6,143 bases of DNA, from contig DCJV01000122.1 of NCBI GenBank assembly GCA_002320555.1, positions 1 to 6,143 of the forward strand. Direction: 5' to 3'. Under the pieces are notes generated by a model, which had not been told where the DNA came from, made no database searches, and was given only the letters and a program-made list of their open reading frames with translations. The position numbers and the translations under genes are program-made. Origin of the DNA: Ruminococcaceae bacterium UBA1691 (GTDB lineage Bacteria; Bacillota; Clostridia; Oscillospirales; Acutalibacteraceae). Shown here in pieces: positions 1-4,598 of this stretch (positions are counted from its first letter, which is position 1; every line of letters starts with the position of its first letter).

Positions 1-12
1 TTTGTTAAAATT

Positions 13-30
13 TTGTTAAATAATTGACAA
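13..30 (+). promoter_or_regulatory. Candidate Rex (redox-sensing repressor) operator
   Basis: The 18 bases TTGTTAAATAATTGACAA form an inverted repeat: left arm TTGTTAA, spacer ATAA, right arm TTGACAA. The clostridial Rex consensus is TTGTTAAnnnnTTAACAA, and the site differs from it at one defined position in the right arm. That one change is also what makes the perfect -35 hexamer TTGACA, so operator and promoter are merged. Rex is known to leave its operator when the NADH/NAD+ ratio rises and commonly controls NADH-consuming fermentation genes. The downstream gene encodes a probable NAD(P)H-dependent reductase, which fits. The binding itself is inferred. Confidence 0.62.
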
Positions 31-52
31 TCGAATTTTAGAGCCCTATAAT
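24..52 (+). promoter_or_regulatory. Sigma-A promoter of the flavin oxidoreductase gene
   Basis: A perfect -35 box TTGACA (24-29) and a perfect -10 box TATAAT (47-52) are separated by exactly 17 bp. This is the ideal housekeeping promoter geometry. The predicted transcription start is near 59-60, which gives an untranslated leader of about 57 nt before the ATG at 117. The DNA upstream of the -35 box is almost pure A+T and could act as an UP element. The -35 box lies inside a Rex-like palindrome (13-30), so a repressor bound there would block RNA polymerase directly. Confidence 0.88.
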
Positions 53-59
53 CAGCTTA

Positions 60-83
60 AAGGGACAGAAAAATCTGTTTCTT
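60..83 (+). promoter_or_regulatory. 5'-terminal stem-loop of the reductase mRNA
   Basis: Bases 60-69 can pair with 74-83 around an AAAA loop (70-73). The top five pairs (ACAGA/TCTGT) are perfect, followed by two G-U pairs and three further Watson-Crick pairs. The stem would begin at or next to the predicted transcription start and leaves the Shine-Dalgarno site (102-107) free. 5'-terminal stems are known to protect some bacterial mRNAs from decay; that role here is an inference. Confidence 0.45.
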
Positions 84-101
84 GACTATGCTTTATGCGT
101 C

Positions 102-107
102 AGGAGG
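102..107 (+). promoter_or_regulatory. Ribosome binding site that selects the ATG at 117
   Basis: AGGAGG at 102-107 touches an in-frame ATG at 108 directly, which is too close for initiation. It lies nine bases before the in-frame ATG at 117, which is a normal spacing. The start at 117 also gives the usual family N-terminus (MKYPKLFAPGKIG). The longer form starting at 108 is therefore rejected. Confidence 0.85.
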
Positions 108-116
108 ATGATCTCA

Positions 117-2090
117 ATGAAGTATCCGAAATTATTTGCGCCAGGCAAAATTGGTAACCTGACCATCAAAAACCGCATCGTGATGTGCGCGCTCGCCATG
201 GGCGTTTCCGATGAAAAGCAGTGCATCGGGGAGGATTTCATGGCCTACCTCATGGAGCGGGCCAAGGGCGGCGTCGGCATGATCGTGCTGGAAAATACCC
301 GCGTGGACGACGAGCACGGCGTCGCAGCTCCGAAGCAGGCGAGCCTTGCGCGGGATGAGCAGATCGCGCCGATGGCAAAAGCTGTGGAAGCGCTGCACGC
401 GCAGGATGTGAAGGTATTTGCCCAGCTGCATCATCCCGGCAGAGAGACGTTTATGAATATCAACGGCAACGAGCCGCTGTGGTCTTCCGGCTCCAAGCCC
501 TGCGGCGTATGCCAGCAGGAGACGCACGAGATGACCACCGCAGAAGTGGAGACGGTCATTGCAAAATTCATTGCCGCCGCTGTCCGTGCACAGAAGGCGG
601 GGCTCGACGGCGTGGAGCTGCACGGCGCGCACGGCTACCTGATCTCCCAGTTCCTGAGCCCCTACACCAACCAGCGCACGGATCGCTTCGGCGGCTCGTT
701 TGAAGGGCGGCTGGAGTTTGTCAAAGAGATCATCGAGGGCATTCAGAAGGAATGCGGCAAAGAATTTCCCATCGGCATCCGGCTGACGGTGGATGAACTG
801 CTTGCGCCCAACGGTGTGACGGAATACCTGCAGCTCCCGGATGGCGTGCGCATCTGCCAGGAGCTTGAGAAGCTCGGGCTCGTCTATATTAACGTATCCA
901 ACGGCATTTACGAATCCTTCAATTCCCTTTCAGAGCCGACTACTTATGAGCAGGGCTGCCGCACACCCCTGATCCGCGCGGTGAAGGATGCCGTGAAGAT
1001 CCCGGTCATCGCGGTCAACATGATCAAGGAGCCGTGGTTTGCCGAGAAGATGCTGGAGGACGGCCTGGTTGACTTCGTCGGCCTCGGCAGGGCTGTCGTG
1101 GCAGACCCGGAGTGGGTGAAAAAGGCATATGAGGGCAGGGAGGAGGAGATCAACCGTTGCATCTCCTGCACCTTCTGCTTTGAAACGCTCGTCAGCGATG
1201 CGATTCCCGATAAAAACCCCGTCAAGTGCGCGGTCAATCCCAGGGCGGGCCGCGAATGCAAATATCCCTGCTACCTGAAGGACGGCGCTGGAAGGACTGT
1301 TGTCGTCGTAGGTGCCGGCGTCGGTGGCCTGGAGGCGGCGCGAGTGCTCGGCGAGCGCGGTTTCCATGTGGTCGTTTTGGAGAAGACCGGCGCGGTCGGT
1401 GGGCAGATCAATATTGGCGATAAGCCGCCGCGCAAGGAGAAGATGGATTGGATCGTTGAATACGAGCTTTCCCAGCTGAAAAAGCTGGATGTCACGATCC
1501 TGGTCAACCGGGAAGCAACGCCAGAATGCATCGCTTCTTACAAGCCCTACGCGGTTATTTTGGCTACGGGCGCTGTGCCCGTGAAGCCGCGGTCGATCCC
1601 GGGCGTAGAGCTGGAAAACGCAGTCACCTTTGAGGATGTGCTCTGCGACCGCAAGCCCCTATACGGTAAGAATGTAACGGTCATCGGCTCGGGCGCGACC
1701 GGCCTGGAAACGGCGGAATTCCTCTGCGAACGCGGAAATCAAGTAACGATTGTGGAAATGCTCGGCAAGATCGGTGACGGCGTGTATGTGCAGACGTATC
1801 TTGACTGTATGGACCGCCTCTCCAAGTACGACATTACATATAAGCCCGCGACAAAGCTGCTGGAGATTAAAAAGGGCTGTGCCGTTTTGCAGGATGAAAA
1901 GAGCGGCAATACGGAGGAGTACCCTGCGGACTACGTTGTTCTCGCCATGGGCGTGCACCCGGAAAATCCGCTGGAGGAACCGTGCAAAAAGCTCTGCGGA
2001 CATGTGTCGGTCATCGGCGATGCGAAACAGGTCGGCAGGATCGAAACGGCTGTCCGCGCCGGGTTTGAAGCGGCATATGAGTTGAAATAA
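117..2090 (+). CDS. NAD(P)H-dependent flavin/[4Fe-4S] enoate reductase family protein (FadH/BaiCD-like)
   Basis: The product is a 657-residue soluble oxidoreductase of the 2,4-dienoyl-CoA reductase / 2-enoate reductase / BaiCD / trimethylamine dehydrogenase family, whose members are usually about 640-730 residues. Residues 1 to about 340 form an Old Yellow Enzyme-type FMN barrel; the motif HGAHGYLISQFLSP starts at His169, and Tyr174 is the likely proton donor. A four-cysteine cluster site follows (C348-x2-C351-x2-C354-x16-C371). The C-terminal half has a FAD-type Rossmann motif GAGVGG (399-404), a second nucleotide-binding motif GSGATG (524-529) and a late GDA motif (634-636). Family members pass hydride from NAD(P)H through FAD, the iron-sulfur cluster and FMN to an activated C=C bond. 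The substrate (dienoyl-CoA, 2-enoate, bile acid or other enone) cannot be read from the sequence. The gene stands alone behind its own promoter and is followed by hairpins. A BaiCD role is not supported, since no other bai gene is in the window. Confidence 0.93.
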   Translation: MKYPKLFAPGKIGNLTIKNRIVMCALAMGVSDEKQCIGEDFMAYLMERAKGGVGMIVLENTRVDDEHGVAAPKQASLARDEQIAPMAKAVEALHAQDVKVFAQLHHPGRETFMNINGNEPLWSSGSKPCGVCQQETHEMTTAEVETVIAKFIAAAVRAQKAGLDGVELHGAHGYLISQFLSPYTNQRTDRFGGSFEGRLEFVKEIIEGIQKECGKEFPIGIRLTVDELLAPNGVTEYLQLPDGVRICQELEKLGLVYINVSNGIYESFNSLSEPTTYEQGCRTPLIRAVKDAVKIPVIAVNMIKEPWFAEKMLEDGLVDFVGLGRAVVADPEWVKKAYEGREEEINRCISCTFCFETLVSDAIPDKNPVKCAVNPRAGRECKYPCYLKDGAGRTVVVVGAGVGGLEAARVLGERGFHVVVLEKTGAVGGQINIGDKPPRKEKMDWIVEYELSQLKKLDVTILVNREATPECIASYKPYAVILATGAVPVKPRSIPGVELENAVTFEDVLCDRKPLYGKNVTVIGSGATGLETAEFLCERGNQVTIVEMLGKIGDGVYVQTYLDCMDRLSKYDITYKPATKLLEIKKGCAVLQDEKSGNTEEYPADYVVLAMGVHPENPLEEPCKKLCGHVSVIGDAKQVGRIETAVRAGFEAAYELK

Positions 2091-2099
2091 CAGGATCGA

Positions 2100-2118
2100 A
2101 AAGGCGCTCAGTGCCTTT
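2100..2118 (+). terminator. Short hairpin after the reductase gene, possible terminator
   Basis: AAAGGCGC (2100-2107) pairs with GTGCCTTT (2111-2118) across the loop TCA, with one G-U pair. It starts ten bases after the stop codon. The A-rich start and T-rich end resemble Firmicutes intrinsic terminators, but the T run (TTTATCAT) is weak. It could work together with the stronger hairpin 20 bases further on. Confidence 0.5.
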
Positions 2119-2139
2119 ATCATCCTAATGATCATATGT

Positions 2140-2173
2140 AGGGGCGTGCCGCACTGTGTGGTGCGCCTCTTTT
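2140..2173 (+). terminator. Intrinsic terminator downstream of the reductase gene
   Basis: Bases 2140-2153 pair with 2157-2170 across a CTG loop in a stem of about 14 pairs that is GC-rich and includes several G-U pairs. The run TCTTTTC follows at 2168-2174. This separates the reductase transcript from the rpsB promoter and is the second of two tandem hairpins after the gene. Confidence 0.65.
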
Positions 2174-2289
2174 CTGTGCCCCGTATGCAAAAATGCTCGA
2201 CTTTTCACGTTATATGGAGGAGGGATCAGTTACGGAACGGCACCGCGCGGGAAGTGCCGGCACGAAGCGTATCAGATGGCGGTTAAAAT
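2174..2289. other. Intergenic stretch without a supported gene
   Basis: This is the spacer between the reductase terminators and the rpsB promoter. Open frames run through it, but none has a ribosome-binding site at a fitting distance or a recognisable product. It contains a perfect 10-bp palindrome GTGCCGGCAC (2254-2263) and an inverted repeat CGGCAC (2238-2243) / GTGCCG (2254-2259). No function can be assigned to either. Confidence 0.6.
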
Positions 2290-2322
2290 CGTAAAATTCC
2301 CTGAAAAAACGTACTTTACGGC

Positions 2323-2351
2323 TTGCATTTTTCTTCCGCCTGTGCTATACT
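2323..2351 (+). promoter_or_regulatory. Extended -10 sigma-A promoter of rpsB-tsf
   Basis: The -35 box TTGCAT (2323-2328) and the -10 box TATACT (2346-2351) are 17 bp apart, and a TGC triplet at 2343-2345 supplies the extended -10 element. Transcription should start near 2358, leaving a leader of about 144 nt before the rpsB start. A 6-bp inverted repeat, CGTAAA (2290-2295) and TTTACG (2315-2320), lies just upstream of the -35 box. Confidence 0.82.
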
Positions 2352-2357
2352 ACTTCC

Positions 2358-2501
2358 GCAAAATGTATTGCTGTGCCTTCATGCGGCGGTACATGCTGCA
2401 AAACACACGCACAGCGTTCGTTCGGCGGGTGCGTCCTTTTCCAAAGGGCGTCGCCGGTCATAAGAGCCGTGCGGAGGTATAACAAAGGAGGAATTACCCT
2501 T
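2358..2501 (+). promoter_or_regulatory. Structured 5' leader of rpsB, candidate autoregulatory element
   Basis: The leader can form several stems. Stem A pairs GCTGTGC (2370-2376) with GCACAGC (2409-2415) and encloses a small hairpin (2382-2387 with 2395-2400). Stem B pairs ACGCAC (2407-2412) with GTGCGT (2429-2434) just before CCTTTT. Stem C pairs 2431-2439 with 2443-2451 around a TCC loop and extends through GGCG (2424-2427) with CGCC (2452-2455). B overlaps both A and C, so the leader could switch between an A+C fold and a B fold. Ribosomal protein operons are often controlled by their own product binding the leader; that S2 does so here is an inference, and I do not recognise a named leader family. 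Confidence 0.45.
2484..2491 (+). promoter_or_regulatory. Ribosome binding site of rpsB
   Basis: AAAGGAGG lies ten bases before the ATG at 2502. It fixes that ATG as the start, even though the frame stays open back to 2373. Confidence 0.88.
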
Positions 2502-3254
2502 ATGGCAGTCGTATCCATGAAGCAGTTATTGGAAGCGGGCGTCCACTTCGGTCATCAGACCCGTCGTTGGAACCCCAAAATGGCGAAGTATATCTTCACC
2601 GAGCGCAACGGCATCTATATCATCGATTTGCAGAAGACCGTGCGCAAGCTGGAAGAGGCCTATATGTTCGTGCGTGAACTCGCGGCGGACGGCCAGGAGA
2701 TCCTTTTCGTCGGCACGAAGAAGCAGGCGCAGGATTCCATCCGTGAGGAAGCTTCCCGTTGCGGTATGCCCTATGTCAACGCCCGTTGGCTCGGCGGCAT
2801 GCTGACCAATTTCAAAACCATTAAGCAGCGCATTAAGCGCCTTGAGCAGTTGAAGGCTATGGAAGAGGACGGCACATTTGACCTGCTTCCCAAAAAGGAA
2901 GTCACAAAGCTGAAGCTCGAGATCGAGAAGCTTGAAAAATTTATGGGCGGTATCACGCAGATGAAGCGTCAGCCCGCGGCCATGTTCATCGTCGATCCCC
3001 GCAAGGAGCGCATTGCGGTAGCCGAGGCGAAGAAGCTGGGGATTCCGATCGTTGCGATCGTCGATACCAACTGCGACCCCGATGAGATCGACTATGTCAT
3101 CCCCGGCAACGACGACGCAATCCGCGCCGTCCGCCTGATTTCTGCTGCAATGGCAGACGCCGTCATGGAAGGCAAGCAGATGAATATCGACGCTGCAGCT
3201 GAGGCTGAAGCGGGCGAGGAAGCGGAAGCTGCGGTTGAGCAGCCCAGCGCATAA
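2502..3254 (+). CDS. rpsB: 30S ribosomal protein S2
   Basis: The product is a 250-residue ribosomal protein S2, a component of the small subunit that helps hold S1 or the mRNA near the exit site in bacteria. The N-terminus carries the family signature LLEAGVHFGHQTRRWNPKM (residues 9-27). The central part has the conserved WLGGMLTNFKTI block and a lysine/glutamate-rich helical hairpin. The second signature, FIVDPRKERIAVAEAKKLGI, is followed by the conserved NCDPDEIDYVIPGNDDA stretch. The last 25 or so residues are an acidic Ala/Glu-rich tail, which is variable in this family. Length is normal. It is the first gene of an operon with tsf, which starts 154 bases downstream. The ATG at 2502 is chosen because of the ribosome-binding site at 2484-2491 and the canonical MAVVSMKQLLEAG start; a longer form would add 43 unrelated residues. 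Confidence 0.98.
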   Translation: MAVVSMKQLLEAGVHFGHQTRRWNPKMAKYIFTERNGIYIIDLQKTVRKLEEAYMFVRELAADGQEILFVGTKKQAQDSIREEASRCGMPYVNARWLGGMLTNFKTIKQRIKRLEQLKAMEEDGTFDLLPKKEVTKLKLEIEKLEKFMGGITQMKRQPAAMFIVDPRKERIAVAEAKKLGIPIVAIVDTNCDPDEIDYVIPGNDDAIRAVRLISAAMADAVMEGKQMNIDAAAEAEAGEEAEAAVEQPSA

Positions 3255-3284
3255 ATATTAGAATCGTTTCTCATTCGTAAGGAT

Positions 3285-3351
3285 GCCCGTGCCAGGGGCC
3301 ACTGCTCAAATCCGGTGCGGATTTTCAGTAAGCGTTACCCATGGCCCGGGC
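3285..3351 (+). promoter_or_regulatory. Large structured RNA element between rpsB and tsf
   Basis: Bases 3285-3289 (GCCCG) pair with 3347-3351, 3291-3294 (GCCA) with 3342-3345, and 3296-3298 (GGG) with 3338-3340, with single mismatches between these blocks. Inside, ACTG (3301-3304) pairs with CAGT (3326-3329), and AAATCCG (3308-3314) pairs perfectly with CGGATTT (3318-3324) around a GTG loop. Eight bases on the 3' side (3330-3337) stay unpaired. No long T run follows, so it is not a simple terminator. A role as attenuator, RNA-processing site or protein-binding site between the two genes is possible; it matches no leader or riboswitch I recognise. Confidence 0.55.
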
Positions 3352-3394
3352 TTCTTTCGGGTTATTAGAATGTACTGTTTTTATTTAGGAATAT

Positions 3395-3400
3395 AGGAGG
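3395..3400 (+). promoter_or_regulatory. Ribosome binding site of tsf
   Basis: AGGAGG lies eight bases before the ATG at 3409. It selects this ATG over the in-frame TTG at 3403, which would be only two bases away. Confidence 0.88.
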
Positions 3401-3408
3401 AATTGAAC

Positions 3409-4338
3409 ATGGCAGCATTTACTGCAAAAGACGTACAGGCACTGCGCGAGAAGACCGGCGTAGGCATGATGGATTGCAAAAAGGCGCTCGTCGAGTCCGA
3501 CGGCGATATGGAAAAGGCAATTGATTTCCTGCGCGAGAAGGGCCTCGCTGCGGCTACCAAAAAGGCCGGCCGCATCGCGGCGGAGGGCGTTGTGCTTGCG
3601 TATAACGATGAGGAGAAGAAAATCGGCGTTGTCGTCGAGGTGAATTCCGAGACCGACTTCGTTGCAAAGAACCAGGAATTCCAGGCCTTCGTTATGGATA
3701 TTGCCAAGACGATCGCGGCCAGCAATCCGGCGGATATTGACGCACTTCTCAATGAGAAGCTTGCCGGCAGCGACCGCACCGTGCAGGAGAATCTGCAGGA
3801 TAAGATCCTTGCCATCGGCGAGAATATGAAGATTCGCCGCTTTGAGCGCGTGGAAGGCGTTGTCTCCACCTATGTCCACGGTGGCGGTACGGTTGGCGTC
3901 ATGGTGCATTTCGACGTGGACGATGCGACTGCTGCAAACGACAAGTTCAAGGTCATGGGCAAGGATGTTGCAATGCAGATTGCCGCAATGAATCCGGCCT
4001 ATCTCGATGAAGCAGGCGTTCCTGCGGATGTGATCGCCCATGAGAAGGAAATCCTTACTGCGCAGCTTGCAGAGGATGAGAAGAATAAGAATAAGCCGGC
4101 GCAGGTCATCGAGAAGATCGTGCAGGGCCGCATCGGCAAGTATTTCAAAGAGAATTGCCTGATGGATCAGCAGTTCGTCAAGGACGGCGACCTGAGTGTC
4201 GGCAAGTATGTCGAGTCCGTCGCCAAGGAGATTGGCGCTTCCATCAAAGTGCTGGGCTTTACCCGTTTTGCAAAGGGCGAGGGCTTGCAGAAGAGGGAAG
4301 ACAACTTCGCGGATGAAGTTGCCGGCATGATGAAATAA
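3409..4338 (+). CDS. tsf: Translation elongation factor Ts
   Basis: The product is the 309-residue elongation factor Ts, the cytoplasmic factor that exchanges GDP for GTP on EF-Tu during translation. The N-terminal UBA-like domain carries the first signature, LREKTGVGMMDCKKAL (residues 12-27), followed by the KGLAAATKKAGRIAAEG block. The second signature, EVNSETDFVAKN, contains the TDF motif (82-84), whose Asp and Phe contact EF-Tu in the known complex. Dimerisation-type core repeats follow, and the C-terminal IVQGRIGKYFKENCLMDQ block is typical of the full-length protein. E. coli EF-Ts has 283 residues, so this one is moderately longer but complete. It is co-oriented with rpsB and shares its promoter; no separate promoter is evident in the 154-base gap, which is filled by a large hairpin. 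A strong terminator follows, so the unit ends here. Confidence 0.98.
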   Translation: MAAFTAKDVQALREKTGVGMMDCKKALVESDGDMEKAIDFLREKGLAAATKKAGRIAAEGVVLAYNDEEKKIGVVVEVNSETDFVAKNQEFQAFVMDIAKTIAASNPADIDALLNEKLAGSDRTVQENLQDKILAIGENMKIRRFERVEGVVSTYVHGGGTVGVMVHFDVDDATAANDKFKVMGKDVAMQIAAMNPAYLDEAGVPADVIAHEKEILTAQLAEDEKNKNKPAQVIEKIVQGRIGKYFKENCLMDQQFVKDGDLSVGKYVESVAKEIGASIKVLGFTRFAKGEGLQKREDNFADEVAGMMK

Positions 4339-4374
4339 GTCTTTTTGGCGTGATAAATAACATGATCAAACGGT

Positions 4375-4416
4375 CGCCCGACGCGTTCCGATTGGAATGC
4401 GCCGGGCGGATTTATT
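4375..4416 (+). terminator. Intrinsic terminator of the rpsB-tsf operon
   Basis: Bases 4375-4389 pair with 4394-4408 in a 15-position stem with one A-C mismatch (4381/4402) and one G-U pair, closed by a GATT loop. The T-rich run ATTTATT follows at 4410-4416. It lies 36 bases after the tsf stop codon and marks the end of the GC-rich block. Confidence 0.85.
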
Positions 4417-4454
4417 GATGGGGGTCAGCCCTAAATTCTGTGCAAACAGCGTAG

Positions 4455-4568
4455 CGTGGTGGAAAAATAGCAACTCTAGAGAATATAAAATTGATTTCTG
4501 ATCAAGGACACAAGGGCTTGCAGGAAGTCCTGGATCAATACAGAGCTGATTTCGCTCTTGAGGAATAG
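4455..4568 (+). pseudogene. Possible C-terminal remnant of an unidentified gene
   Basis: Frame 4455-4568 is open between a TAG at 4452 and a TAG at 4566 and encodes 37 residues. Its end, KGLQEVLDQYRADFALEE, has a natural amphipathic, protein-like composition. There is no ATG and no Shine-Dalgarno site; the only internal candidate is a TTG at 4491. It sits exactly where GC-rich DNA gives way to AT-rich DNA, which would fit debris of a gene lost during a rearrangement. I do not recognise the family, and a chance open frame is quite possible. Confidence 0.22.
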
Positions 4569-4577
4569 TTCAGATCC

Positions 4578-4598
4578 ATGCAGCTATTATGGCTGCAT
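4578..4598. other. Inverted repeat at the end of the transporter gene
   Basis: ATGCAGC (4578-4584) and GCTGCAT (4592-4598) form a perfect 7-bp stem with a TATTATG loop. It touches the last base of the minus-strand transporter stop codon (4600-4598). On the minus strand no T run follows, so it would be a poor terminator for that gene; on the plus strand TTATAT follows. Its role is unclear. Confidence 0.35.

Noticed and set aside
108..116. ATG at 108 as start of the flavin oxidoreductase
   Set aside because: It directly abuts AGGAGG with no spacing, whereas the ATG at 117 has nine bases of spacing and gives the normal family N-terminus.
132..2135. Long open frames on the minus strand and other plus frames inside the reductase gene
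   Set aside because: They are shadows of GC-rich coding DNA with low-complexity His/Arg/Leu-rich translations and no ribosome-binding sites.
2156..2482. Open frame of 108 codons on the plus strand before rpsB
   Set aside because: It has no ribosome-binding site, starts inside a terminator hairpin, runs across the rpsB promoter and leader, and has a cysteine- and arginine-rich composition unlike a protein.
2373..2501. 43-residue N-terminal extension of ribosomal protein S2
   Set aside because: The extension is the translated leader RNA, S2 proteins do not have it, and a strong ribosome-binding site points to the ATG at 2502.
3295..3304. GCCACTG as a cobalamin-riboswitch box
   Set aside because: The heptamer resembles a conserved piece of that riboswitch, but the B12 box and the rest of the core are missing, and the context (rpsB-tsf) does not fit.
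3381..4041. Two minus-strand open frames (162 and 218 codons) opposite tsf
   Set aside because: They lie fully opposite an unmistakable EF-Ts gene and show no family motif or ribosome-binding site.
4521..4532. CAGGAAGTCCTG palindrome as a terminator or operator
   Set aside because: The two-base loop cannot form a stable hairpin as drawn, no T run follows, and nothing ties it to a promoter.
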